Source of the DNA: Carettochelys insculpta
Taxonomy: Eukaryota > Chordata > Testudines > Carettochelyidae
Direction of reading: 5' to 3'
DNA length: 64,000 nucleotides
Assembly (NCBI RefSeq): GCF_033958435.1
Contig: NC_134137.1
Span: forward strand, 67,224,001-67,288,000
Under the pieces are notes generated by a model, which saw nothing but the letters and a program-made list of their open reading frames with translations, was not told the origin of the DNA and made no database searches. Shown piece after piece: positions 1 to 13,500 of this stretch (positions are counted from its first letter, which is position 1; each line of letters starts with the position of its first letter). The translations under genes and the position numbers were made by a program.

Positions 1-1221
1 CCATTATGTACTCTTCTTAATAATGTCAGCTTTGTAATGTCAATTACCTTCTAGGCTTGAAAGTGATCTGGTGATCAACCTTCTAGTCTACTTATTCATA
101 AGTTTGATTTTCCTGTAATACTGACAAGTTTAACAAATTTTAAGTTAAAAAGAAAATATATTACATTTGCTAATTGCAAATAATCTTTTAGCTGCAATTT
201 TTCCCATTGGGATTAACAAAGTGCATCAGTTAAACATGACTGTACATCAAAAACATTAAATATACAAACAGCAAGAGATTTTAAATATTTTGTATCAAAT
301 ACTATAGAACAAATATTTACATTTTTGCACAAAACATTACATCTAAAACATAAACTTTAGATATTACAGACTACAAAAATACATTTTTTGCCTCTTAAAA
401 ATGTATTTGCAGATTCCAACACAAGGTAACAGGTCAAAGAAATTTAACACTTGAGATTTCTTCATATATATTTGGAGGTGTAATGATTAATTAATCAGAC
501 TTGCAATTAGTCTTCCATAACTGCAAGTCAAGTAAGTCAGACCAGATCCCCTAGAAAAACCCTTTCTAAATCATCTGAATGTAGCATCTGATTGGCTACA
601 TCAAAGATGTAGTAGAGACGGTGCAGTCAGAGATGAAGGGTCATTCCTGCAAGACTGACCACTCTTGCCCCAATTCAGCAAAACAATCTGCATAGCCCCA
701 TTCACTTAAAAGGGGCTAGTTACATACTTAAGTTTACTACATACTCAATTACTTTGCTAAATCAGTGCCAGAGAACTCAAAACCTTGCAAGACTAGGCCC
801 CAAAGGAATGGCTGGGCTGTGTTCTGCCCATCTTGTATTTACACTGAAGTCAAGAGGGTAACAGCACATCAGGACACAATTTAGAACTAGCAGTTCAAAG
901 ACTTAACATTGGTCCTGATTCAGATTTCAGTTATGTCAGTGTAAAAGTCAGTGGAACCAATGGAGTTACACAGGTAGGAAACTAGGGTAAAATCAAAATC
1001 AGCCCATTGTGTAATTTTATCTCCCCCCGCCCCCTGGGCTCACTATGAAGTAAGGCTAAGGCAAAATTCAACCTGAAGAGCGATATTCTGCCAACAATTA
1101 CACAGGTGCATGCAACTCGGCCCCAAAATTTCTTCATTCCTAGTAGTCTCTTGACTGAGCTATACAACTGCCAAATTTTCAAAAAGTCCTAATAATACAT
1201 GTGGACAGGAAATATCAAGGC
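1..1221 (-). other. TNFSF11: TNFSF11 3'UTR (part; gene runs off left edge)
   Basis: This is the sequence downstream of the TNFSF11 stop codon on the minus strand. It is AT-rich, especially 120-450, and I see no transposon signature in it. ATTTA pentamers read on the minus strand lie near 255, 282 and 566, a possible mRNA-instability signal. I found no AATAAA or ATTAAA signal on the minus strand here, so the polyadenylation site may lie outside the window or use a weaker hexamer. That it is transcribed is inferred from position only. Confidence 0.6.
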
Positions 1222-1643
1222 TCAGTCTATATCACTTACTTTAAATGCCCCAAAGTAAGTTGCTTCTTGAGATGTATCCAGTAATGATGGATTTGATACT
1301 TGAATACTTATTACTTCTCCAGACTTCAGTTTAAAAAATCCACCTACGTTTGCAGAATAAAAATGAAATTCTGAGATTTCTGACCAGTATTTGGTGCTTC
1401 CCCCTTTCATCAGGACATCAGAGCGTCTTAGTTTAAGGTTTGTTTTAATCACGTACACCATCAGCTGAAGCACTCTTCTAATCTGATCTCCTGAAGTTTC
1501 ATGGTGTCTAAAACAAACGTGGGCATACAAGTAGTAAAACCCATCTTGATTGACTATTAGTTTTCCATCACGGAAGGTCATATTCGATAAGTGTGCCTGG
1601 CCTTTGTCGTGATGCCAGGATGTAAGGTTCACTTTGCGTGTGC
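1222..1643 (-). CDS. TNFSF11: TNFSF11 coding exon 5: most of the TNF homology domain
   Basis: The last coding exon gives residues 188-326 and completes the codon for G187. The acceptor is a pyrimidine-rich tract ending CAG at 1644-1646, and the split codon G|GC joins exon 4. It holds the receptor-binding jelly-roll domain: [51 protein letters not shown] and the C-terminal strand ending [10 protein letters not shown]. The [14 protein letters not shown] stretch differs most from mammals; surface loops commonly vary. The TGA stop is at 1222-1224. Confidence 0.97.
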
Positions 1644-4538
1644 CTGGGGAAAAAATGGTTTAGCAGAAAGTTATATAAAGTTTGTGAACAAAAAGTAAGA
1701 TAAGAGGTACCCTGGCTGTTTTTTATAATAAAAAAAAAAAACAGGAGGGTCAGTAACAAAAAACAGTTAGTTATATAGACTAAAGCAAAGGGCAGAAAAT
1801 GGAGGGGAGAGAAACTCCGCAGCCAAAAGGCTAAGATAAGAGCAAAAACACCACAGGCTTCAGAATAAACCAATGACTACAAAGTAGGAAGAAGTTCGCT
1901 CTACCCTAGTGAATACTACTATACAGCTACCAGATCCAGCCCACCCTTACTATAAAGTATCAGCTATTAGCATGAATCAGGATATGAGGTTTGCTTCACC
2001 AAAAATGAGATCTTGGCAAATCCTAACAGGCTGTGTCTACACTAGCTCCCAACTTCGAAGGGAGCATGGTAAGCAGGGTGTCGGGAGAGTACTAATAAAG
2101 TGCTGCAGTGCATATGCAGCACTTCATTAAACTAACTCTCCCCTGTGGCAACTTCACAGTGTTAAGTGCCAGCTTGTGCGTAGCTGCAGCTCACCCACAG
2201 GTACTTCAAACTGACCGGGCTACTTCGAAGTACCCGTGGGTCAGCTGCGGCTACACGCAAGCCAGCGATTTGTAGTTTAACACTTTGAAATTGCTGAGGG
2301 GGAGAATTAACTAAATGAAGTGATGTACATGCAGCGCATCACTTCATTAATAATCTCCCGACACCCTACTTACCATGCTCCCGTCGAAGGTGGGACCTAG
2401 TGTAGACACAGCCATAGTGAAATCAGCTGATAAAAAGCAGTCAGCTAAATACATGTTTATTTAACAAATACTTAAGAGGGGACTTTGCACTGGCTAAGGA
2501 AAAATGCTTGTTACCCTCAATTATTTAGTATCTTAAATGTTTTGGTTTAACAGAATTTAGAGTCCTTTGATACAATCAGGGTAACCAGCAATGCTAACAG
2601 CCACCACAGGCCCCAGAAGAGGTAAGGCCAAGAGCAGTCAGCTCTCAGCACTACCTGGACCACAGAGTTTCCCCTCTCCACCTCTTCCCTCTAGCCCCTG
2701 CCCCCCTCCACACATTCCCTCAAAGCCACATTTTGAAGTGCTAGGACCTGGGGCATCTGCCCCATTTGTCATGTGCCCTCCCCGCCATAGGCCTGAGGGT
2801 AACCACTGTCTTGATAATTAATCAGCACTTTACCAAGTACTGCTCTCCATCACCGCATCATTTGTTTCAATATTACTCATCACCAACCTAACCACGTACT
2901 CACTGCATGACTCACTCATTAGCCTTTTTGTTATACTCTACTCCATCTGTCTTCCTGATTTAGATTCCACCTCAAATGCCACACTCTTCTGTGCCCACTC
3001 CACAGTGGCTGTCCCACCAAACTAACCCTATCCTCTCATTTTCATGCTGTGAAGTGTCTCTGAAGAAAGTCCACAATGACTTTGTACTTTCAGGAACAAA
3101 AATACCTCCCTCCCCCCTGCCTTTTACCTTACTAAATAAATTACTTCTTGAGTGACTCCTGCAACTGCAGGTCCCATGACTAAATTTCTTCCCGGTCTCT
3201 CCTCAGCAAAAATTCTCAAAAGCCAAAACAGATGTTCTCTGAACAAAGCGGTTACATCCCTTCCTATCCTCTAACTTCAAAGGACAGGTTTCTCCTAGTA
3301 CTGCAACTAATCCCAAATCCTGACTTTTCTTACTCTGTGTCACATCTTTGCCCTCATCCTGATGATCAACCTCTCTCTAATCTAGCACCTTTTCTTCAGC
3401 TTTGACTGACCCACAGCTACTGATTTCCCTCAAACTTTTGTCTCCAGGCACCTAGAACAAGAACGGCCAAAGCACAGCTCACAAGCCACCCGTGGCTCTT
3501 TAACTGTTAGAGTGCAGCTCAAGGAGCCCGACTACCACACTGGGAGGACTTGGAGCTTCTGTCCTGCAGTGGGTAGTGAGGCGAAGGGCTTCTCCGCCCT
3601 ACAGCAGGGAGGAGAATCCCAGTGCACCTGCTGGGGCTCAAGGCTCCAACAGGAGTTGGACTCAAGCCATGAGCCAGAGCAGACGCTTGCCATGAGGCTG
3701 AAGCCCCAACCTCCTCCTCCCCACAGGACTGAAGCCCCAAGCTCCAGCAGCTCACAAACTAGAGGGTCAGTAAGTTTGGCACCCCTCACCCTCCCGACCC
3801 CTTCCTCCACACACCCCTCCTTTCCCCTTACACATGCAGTCTCTAATCTTTCTTTCCACCAACTCCCCTGAAGTCTGCTTGCCATCTCTCCACTCTATTA
3901 CAACCACTACGAAAGCATTAATGGCCTCTTCCAGCTCCTCTTGTCTGTCCTCCATCTCCCAGCTGATTTTTCGCCTTGTCAATCACCCACAGCCATCTCC
4001 GCTTGCTGCTCTAACTGTACTTCCCTAACTTTATGCTCATCTAGTTCTTCTAGCAATCCAAATAGGAGAAGGAGCACATAGTATATCTGCATAACACACT
4101 GCGTGGACTGCCAATAAATTCTATTCAATTCAAGGTGCTGGTTCGTAATTAACAGATAGTGAGCTTCTTGGTGGAGGGTCTTTTGGTGAAGAGCCATGTC
4201 CACCTACAGCACCCAGTTTAAAAAAGGTTACCATCCACAAAAGCCTTATTGTCCTACCAACCAGTTGTTTCAGATTCTCTCCCTCTGATCACTAGTGTCC
4301 CATAAGACCACAGGCTACCAACCCTAAAGGTGAGGTTCACAGGAGCCAAAACGCAGGGCTTAATGTTACTGCAATAGCACCAGAAAGCCACAGTAAGGCT
4401 CCTTTGTTTGCCAAATACCTAGCCCATATAGTTAAATACTTAAAGAGACCGGAGGGAGGGATAGCCCAGCAGTTTATTGGCCTGCTAAGCTGGAGATTGT
4501 GAGCTCCATCCTTGAGGGGGCCATTTAGGGATCAGGGG

Positions 4539-4578
<40 letters not shown>

Positions 4579-7500
4579 CCCACAACCTAACTAAGGTCGG
4601 GGGGAAGGGTTGTGCTTCGTCCTGCCAAGAGGGTAGGGAACTAGACTTGATGACCTCCTACAGTCCCTTCCAGTTCTATGAGATGTGTATCCTCATGTAT
4701 TATATTATTTCTGTCCAAAAAAAAAAAAAAATTTATAACCTTGGTCAATATAAATGCAAATAGTAGACAGAGGAAAAAAAAGTGGGTGAAGGTTGAAGGG
4801 GCAGAATGAAACAAATCTGTATTTACAGGGACTATGTGTACACCTGACTAGTACGTTGTGATTTGACAGAACAGGGAGATGCTTCATTTTTGCCAGCAGA
4901 ATTAAATATTACTGGAAATGCACTTAAACCTAGGGTTGGGCATATTCGCAAAGGCTCTGTCTATACTGAGACCTGGTGCTCACAGTTTGATGCAAATAAG
5001 CAGTCTCAAAATTGCAAAATGGCATCTAACTTGTACGGCTAATATGCCTATTCCTGAAGCTAATTTGCATTTCACACCAGAAAAATCAAGCAGTGTAGAT
5101 GTGGTTCTGCCAGCAAAAAGCCCTTTGGTCTGCAGCCACTTATGCCTCGGGGGGGGGCGGGGGGGAAGAAGTCTGCAAATTAGCCTCACAAATATGCACA
5201 TTAACCATACAAATAAGGCTCCATTTTGTATTTTTCAGACTGCTTATTTGCATTAAACTGTTGGCACTAGGGCTCAGTGTAGACACAGCCAAAGAGATGT
5301 AACATTCCCCTCTTTGTCCTGTCTTATACATTTTCTAATTTAATTTACTAGTCTTGCTCATCAGTATGTTCTCACACTGTGGAAGGGAGGAAGAGGGCAT
5401 GGGATACTAGCCCCTTGTACATAAAGTGGCTTTACCATGTATACTCCAGTCAGATTATGGCATTGTGAACCATATGGAATGTATGTAATAGACAGCTATC
5501 TGAAAATTATGTCAAGAAAATTCTGTAGTAGGTTCCCCTTCCACCCTCCCACCCCCCACGACAGCTTCATTATTTCTCCCAAATTTTATTAAATTGGCCA
5601 TTCACAATAAAATTAAGACACAGGCAATGAAAAGTAAAGTAAACATCCCTTTTGCCCGAGATAAAGGAAAAAACAAAAACAAAACATCTGCATTTTTGCT
5701 GCTGCATAACATTTACATTTTACTCAAGCTATAGGTGTGGGGAGAAAAAAAAAAAAAACCTCCAAATACTTATGTAACAGAAAAAAGTCTTCACATACGA
5801 AATTATGTGCATATAGGCTTAACTCAATGCTTGAATGAGCACAAGACTCCAGGGTATGGTTTAGTCACAGTAGACTTAATGGTGAGCCATACGTTACTCT
5901 AGTTCTGTAATAACTGTACAGGAACAAGATCCTTATATTTCTAGCTAGCCAAATTTCTCTGTCTGGGTGGCCAAGAGTTTCTAGAAAGTTTGAATCCTGG
6001 GATCTTCAGCTTGAGGTACCTTTAGGAGGGCACAAATAGAGGGGCTGAATATGCAATTTTAAAGTTCTGACATTGGGGACACATACAAAGGCACCAAAAT
6101 CTCTAGGTCCCCATTCCTTCCATGGAGACTGATATACTTGGGACTCAAGTGTAAAGGTAGGGGTATTGTAGCTGAGTAGGAAAAAAAACTGACTAATTCA
6201 GGGGTATTTGTACAGGTAATCAAGGGTCACAAACAAACATGGACGCTGCCACATTAAAAGTTCAGGAACCACAATGTTTATCAGCAGGATTAAGAAATCA
6301 GGGAATATTTGATAGCATGTAAGAAATTGCTGGAGTACTTTTTTTTGCAGCGGGTATCATTTTGGAGATCCCACTGGATATTAAGTTCCCATTTACAAGT
6401 ACTATACGTGCCAGATGCAGCTGGATTTAGAACACACACTTAGAGATAGCCTGAAGAAATAAGTGGAGGAGGGAGCACTTTTTTTTGGACTTTCTTCCAG
6501 TATTGGTGGTAGTCACCACTGGGGTGAAGAATTTAGTAACTAACTGATTAATTTTTGTTAGAACATCCTGGCTGTAGTCCACCTCATTAACAGAGTCTGC
6601 AAGGCTGCCATGCAGCTAACAGCATCTGTGTTGTGCTGCACATTAGAATATTTTTCAGCAAAGAATATGTTCCCAATATTTACAATAGTATGGATTCAGA
6701 GAGTTAGCACCAGTCACTGAAAACTCACCGTCAATGATTTCTTCATTTCCACACCCCACTGCCTACAGCCATGGCTCCTAACATTGGTAGGACAGAGGAA
6801 AAAAATCCATTGCCTCACTGACATTCAGCATTCATGTCAGGTGATTAGATATGCAGAGTTCTTAGGACGCCACAAACTAGCAGCATCCACCACATCAGAT
6901 AATCTCCTCAGCCTATCATTTCCTTGCAGGCTGGCAAGATTTGCTGATCTGGTAGGGGGTTCTTAGTCAAGGAGCTCTAGGAAGGCTGGTCCAAATGTGG
7001 ATGATGCCTAGAAGAAGCCACGCAACAGATAACTAGACAGATCTTTTAGGTCAGTTAAGACTTTGCCTCCAGAGTACATTCTTGGTGGGAAAGAGGCATT
7101 GCTCTGCAAGGCATCATTTGCCATAGTGTTTAATCGGGGTCAGGCCATGCCTAGGACCCCACGGGACTGCTTCAGACATGAACTTGACTGGGAGAGGAGC
7201 ACATGAAATAAGGTTTGAAGGCTGATCAAGCAGAAGTGTGGAGCCATAACAGAGCCAAGAGGAACAGGTATGTCCAATGCAAGGCATAGGAACTTCTCCT
7301 CCCCTGCACAAAAGCCGGGTGTGGTACTGCACATGGGGATGGTAGCTACTTGACCAAAGATCCATTTGCTAGAATAGTGAGAAAAGGTATCCTAAGCTGT
7401 GTCTACACGTGCATGCTACTTCGAAGTAGCGGCACTAACTTCGACGTTAGGCGGCGAGACGTCGAAGTCGCTAACCTCATGAGGGGATCGGAATAGCGCC

Positions 7501-10500
7501 CTACTTCGACGTCCAACATCGAAGTAGGGACCGTGTAGACGATCCACGTCCCGCAACGTCGAAATTGCCGGGTCCTCCATGGCGGCCATCAGCTGGGGGG
7601 TTGAGAGATGCTCTCTCTCCAGCCCCTGCGGGGCTCTATGGTCACCGTGGGCAGCAGCCCTTAGCCCAGGGTTTCTGGCTGCTGCTGCGGCAGCTGGGGA
7701 TCCATGCTGCAGGCACAGGGTCTGCAACCATTTGTAGGCTCTGTGTATCTTGTGTTGTATAGTGCAACTGTGTCTGGGAGGGGCCCTTTAAGGGAGCGGC
7801 TTGCTGTTGAGTCCGCCCTGTGACCCTGTCTGCAGCTGTGCCTGGCACCCTTATTTCGATGTGTGCTACTTTGGCGTGTAGACTTTCCCTCGCAGCGCCT
7901 ATTTCGATGTGGTGCCGCGCAACGTCGACGCTGAACATCGACATTGCCAGCCCTGGAGGACGTGTAGACGTTATTCATCGAAATAGCCTGTTTCGATGTT
8001 GCTAAATCAAAATAAGCTATTTCGATGTAGGCTTCACGTGTAGACGTAGCCCTAGAGCGGTAAGCAGTGCAGATGAGTGGACTGCAGGCACCTAGTGCAC
8101 AGAGCCCACGAGAGAGAAGGAAAAACAGGCAATGAAGACATGTCTTCAGGGCAGAGCTGTCAGTCTGTTTCTGACTTAAGTAGAGTAATATATTATAGGT
8201 CAAGCACCTGTCTCTTCTGAGCCCCCTGATAGATGTGATTTGCCCATGTCTTGACTATTCACTGAAGGGAAAATTATTCTGAGTTTTATATTGGGGTAGA
8301 TTTGAGACTAAATAGTTAACGGGAACATCAGCCAAAGTATCCAGCTGTGGCTGGCCATCAAACATGATTGTACTGAAATGCTCACAAGGTGAGTATGGTT
8401 GAAGCAGTTGCTCTACTTCTATGGGCTAGATCTGGAGAAGTGTGAACCAGAAAGGTCACCCAACTTTTTCTTGATACACTGAAAGTACAGAGATCACGTG
8501 CAGCAGGGATAGTGTTCCTGAGCATTACAGGGCAAACAGGTGTGTATACCAAACACAGGAAATGGTGTGGCTGGGAAAAACTTACAGACTGAACTGAGGA
8601 CAGGCAAATACCATGCAGTATGGTTGTTGGCAAGCTATCTGCTGGCACTTCCATGGCAGAGATCTAGTGTGAGAGGCTCAAAGAGGCCACATCTCATCAG
8701 CAAACATAATACCCAGAATGGTGGCCCCAGTTAACCTTGAGGAAGGAGAGGAGACCTTAAGCATTAGGCACTCCCTATGGGAGGGTGGGAAAACCAAGAA
8801 GATTCAGAGAAGTGCTGAATCCTGAGGATTAGGCGGGAACAAGCTAAACATGAAGATTAGTTATTTGGCACTGAGGCCATTTAGCACTGCCCCACTCTCT
8901 GACTTCTCATGTTTGGGTGTCAGGGGGATATGACCTTCACAAACAAAATTATACCCTTACAATTTAAGAATCCATCCCTTTGTCTGTATTTAATTCTCCT
9001 GCTAGACCTAATCATTGGCCACTTCTGAAAGTCTTCATTCCAGGGTTTTATGTGTTGTTTAAAATTGTGCAATGCAGCCAACATGTTCTGACATAAATAT
9101 CTGATTAAAAGTGAACTTACCAACTGGAATATTTTTATCATCAATAATGAGATGTGCAAAGGGCTGTTTCTCAGATTTCTTTCTATTCGACAGGTCAAAC
9201 CATGATGGTTCCATTACTGCTAGAGAGAAAAGAAGTTATGTTACCTCAAAGAAATAGGTTTGATAGGATTTCTAATATTTGTAGTAAGCTACTTGTTACC
9301 TTTTCCCAACCTTGGTTGCTCTCTTCCAGTAATGTGCTGTACTTCCTAAAATGAAAAACAGCTATTACTCTACATAATTATGTCCCAATAATATGCTGTA
9401 CTGCAGATAATTGATTAGATTACATAATCTTGAAATAATTTTTCATTAGCGTATTCTAGTGTCTGGAATATATGGTTTCAAAATTCTAACGTGCGTCACC
9501 ACACTGGTCAACTTACATCTTCTTTCTATAATAGGGGCACTATGCCTTTTTCAGAATTATTGGACAATTAGGAACAACAGTGTTTATACTTACTTCAAAA
9601 TACCTTAAGACTGCCTAATTATTAGGGTGCTATCTAAAAACTGAAGATCATGCTGAAAGGATGGCTACAGCTTTTCACTGTTACCGTGGTTGGAGCTAAT
9701 ACATTTCATTAAGTGTAAATGAACAATCAGAACAGCAAAGTTAATATTTGTCACAATGAACATTGTGCAATATGGAGTAACTTAGATAACTGGGGACAGA
9801 CTGGGACATTCAGGGCATCATGCAGTCACACACAGAAGAATTCAGAGAGACTGAGCATACTGACAGCACCATCCTTCATGGATGCCTAGGAAGCTGCAAA
9901 GATTCTCTCTGTCCCAACCAGACATTCACATGGGATGCTGTGGAAGGGCAAATATCGTGATTTCTTTGGGATGACTTGTGCTCATGGGAGATGTGCTCTC
10001 AGGACATTAGCATGCAGCTGTCCCTGCACACAAACAAGCGAAAGGATTGCAAAGGGCTCTGGGCCCATTGTCGAGTGTGCAAGAATGAGACTCGCACCAA
10101 TATAAGGCCCAAGCATAGCCTGGACAAGTGTTAATTAAACCGGTATGTGAATTTCACTATTAATGAACACAGGCTACGCATTAGCCAGAGTCAGTATAGC
10201 ACAGAGATATTTAAGCTGCCACTCTGCTCCTGAGCAATGTCTCCGAAGTTCCAGTCCTGATCTTCTCCATGATTAACACATCAACGTTACTAATGAGGGG
10301 AAACAGTTTCTTGTGGGACTCATGGTACAAGTCCCAGCTCTGCCCCAAACTTAGCAAACTTGGGAAAGTCACAAAACTCCTAATGCCTGAGTTCCCCACC
10401 TAAGATGCAGGGTCGGGGCCAGGGGGCTGGGGGGAAGAGATCCTTCTTCTTCCTTATCCTACTTCAGCACACTCTTTGGGGTAGGGATTATCATGCTGGT

Positions 10501-13500
10501 ATCGTACAGTGCCTACCCCAAAGGAATGCTAACTTTTGTTGGCTTCCAGACAGCAATACAAATAAAAGATAATCTGTGGTTTTATGATTTAGACATCATA
10601 ATCAATCCCTCATCTCAGACTTTCCAAAGTGTCCCTGTTTGCTACATGATCTATCCTTTGGTCTAAATTCTTTGGATAGGGACTGCCAAAGAAAATTAAC
10701 CAAGTGCATTTTGTAATTCATTATTTCTTTTACAGTTTGCTCGCCTGCCAATTCTCATTTGCATCAGATCTCCTAGATATTCATCCAAATTAGCAACTAT
10801 TCTGTGAAAAGAACAAGAAGCCCTGTGGAACCTTATAACTAACAGATATTTTGGAACATAAACTTTCGTGGGCAAAGACCCACTTCATCAGATGCGTCTG
10901 ATGAAGCGGGTCTTTGCCCACGAAAGCTTATGCTCCAAAATATCTGTTAGTCTATAAGGTTCCACAGGGCTTCTTGTTGTTCTCTAAGATACAGACTAAC
11001 AAGGCTACCTCTCTGATACTTGTCAACTATTCTATTGCATTCTGACTTACTGCCATCTTGTGGAGTTTGTGAGGCAACACTAATTCTAAATATCAGGGAA
11101 ATGCTACTGTCATGTAACTTTGCAACCACAATTAAATGAAGGCATTGTGTGTGTAGATATGCTCACTTTCCCCTTTCAGCAGATAATTCAGTAGGCGTAT
11201 AAATGCTAAACCAAAATGGAAAGCCACAGCAGCATGAAAGTTGTAGTATGACTATCAAAGTCAGGTAGCTCTGCTGAAAGGCTGATGAGTTTATAGATAA
11301 GACACTTTCTGCTGTACAGCTGAACAAAGAAGCAGATGAATTTTATTTTTGTTGAAGTTGCAAAGTGTTCGCTCCCCGTTGTTGATGGGAAAATTGCAAT
11401 TCAGCCTTCTACCCCACAATGTTTCTTCTGCTTTCAACATAGTTTTTAAAGGATGTGGATCAGCACAAGCTGATCTCATGGAAGACTGGACACATGGAAA
11501 GAGATTGTGGCAATATGAACTACAGCACTAAACTCTACAACACCCACCCACACACCCTTTTCCCTCATCTGAAGGGGTACGGGTGACAGCTGTGGGCATT
11601 GAATATTTCCTTGTGCCAAAAACTACGAGGTTTCTGAAGAGGACATGTAACAGAGGGGCAGATCCAGACAAGACAATGACAACCCTCTGGGAGGATGCCC
11701 CAAGATCTCTTCTTTCAGAGAATCTGAGATACTATGATAACACAAAACAAATGACACACGAGATTCTCTTTGGCTCAAGCCACACTCAGACACCTATCCT
11801 CCTTCCCTACAGGAGATAACACAATAAGAAAGGGGCTGTTTCAGAGCCACAGAAATGTATGGTTGGTAAATCCCCCTCTGTGTATTTTGGGGTCCAATAT
11901 TTATTTGATGGGATTAGTTTAACTGTTACGGGGCTCTTTAACACAGTCTCCTGTAGCTCATGGTACCGAAACGTTGTGTAATTTAATTATTAGCCATTCT
12001 AAGTTCACAACCAAATCAGGATGCTTCTATTATGATACTAGCCAATTATAACTGATAACAGTACTTGGTCATTCATTTTTCTGTTAGCATTATAGCTATT
12101 CATGTGCGTGCACGCACGCACGCGCACACACACTATTTCCTATCATACTATTTAAATAGCATGATAGTAAATGAAACAATGTATTCACACTACTGTGGCT
12201 CTTTTGATCCATGTTGATTTCTAACTTGGCTCCTGAACCTCTAAGATCTGAGGTATCACTAATGTATCCTCTGAGATTTATTCACTGCACTATTCAACCT
12301 CACCAATGTTTACAGCCATCTAAATATAATTAGAATTTTCATAAAGCAGAAATAGAACCCAGCTAACACCCCAAATTACTCCCACTTGCAGGTTAGTTTT
12401 GAAATCAGTCTCTTTGTATGCTTGTACCCCGATTTAAGTAATCTACCAGAGCTTAGTTTATTATATAAATTTCCTTTCTGAAGTATTTTATTTCCTTTTA
12501 AAACTACCATGACACTTTAAATGACTGACTTCCTGCAAAAATAACAAACTTTTAATGCCCTGGTCCTGCAAATGCTTTCACATACATCTTTACATTTTCA
12601 ATGGGCCTACTCTCAGTAGTAAAGTGAAGAGCGTGCATGTTTGTATGACTGGACTTACTGTAACAATGGAGCACACACCACCACAATACGCCAGAAATTC
12701 AGCTTTGATTGCTCTACAGAATATATTAAATTTCCTCAAAAATCTTCTGTACTCACCAGGCAAGGATTTTAAAGCTGAATGAATCAGATTAATTTTTTTA
12801 ACGTGATGCTTTTAAAAGCTCTTATTTTTGTAATACAGAATAAAGTTTTTATGAGACTATTCAGGTATATCGTGAATCCATTTTTGTAGCTTATTTAAAA
12901 AAAAAAAAACACATCTATTTCAGTAAAGGTCTCACTGAGTTTTTACACAGACCAGAAGAAAAACATCACAGCAGAACAGCAACTTTGGCATTTATAAAAG
13001 CAGTCTTAAGGGGTTTACACCAGATTGCCAGTCTAATGTAGAATCACAGGACTGGAAGGAACCTCAAGAGGTCATCAAGTTCAGTCCCCTGCACTTACGA
13101 CAGGGCCCAGCAACATCTAGACCATCCCTGGCAGGTGTTCGTCTAACCCACTCTTAATCTCCAGGGATGGAGACTCTATATCCTCCCTAGGTAATTTATT
13201 CCAGTGGTTAACATTTCACAAGCTGTCAAGGAGTAGGCTGCTTTTTATTCCTGGAGAATTCCACTTTCCAAAAGGATGCAACAGCTAGATATCAGACCTA
13301 TAATTACAATGAGTAAGCTTTTCAAAAGCATCTGACGTGATCCTAAATCAAATTGTGCTTGTAAAAATTTGATCTAACATTACGACGTATAGAAAAGCTA
13401 GGTTTAGTATAATTTTAATCTATAATTTTAATCTAGTATAATTTTAATTTTTGTGTAATTTCTGTTTGTAGCGTCTAGAACAAAGGGATGTAAATATGTT

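Larger units (their letters stand above)
1644..9120 (-). other. TNFSF11: TNFSF11 intron 4
   Basis: About 7.5 kb between exons 4 and 5, bounded by GTAAGT and CAG on the minus strand. It holds Harbinger-type MITEs (2029-2413, 4953-5290, 7395-8051) and a tRNA-derived SINE (4450-4686). A possible hAT remnant lies at about 3460-3530. The remaining stretches (2420-4440, 5300-7390, 8055-9110) show no exon, RNA gene or repeat I recognise. Confidence 0.85.

Noticed and set aside
1568..1873. Minus-strand ORF overlapping the exon 5 boundary
   Set aside because: Reads intronic pyrimidine-rich sequence in a different frame from TNFSF11.
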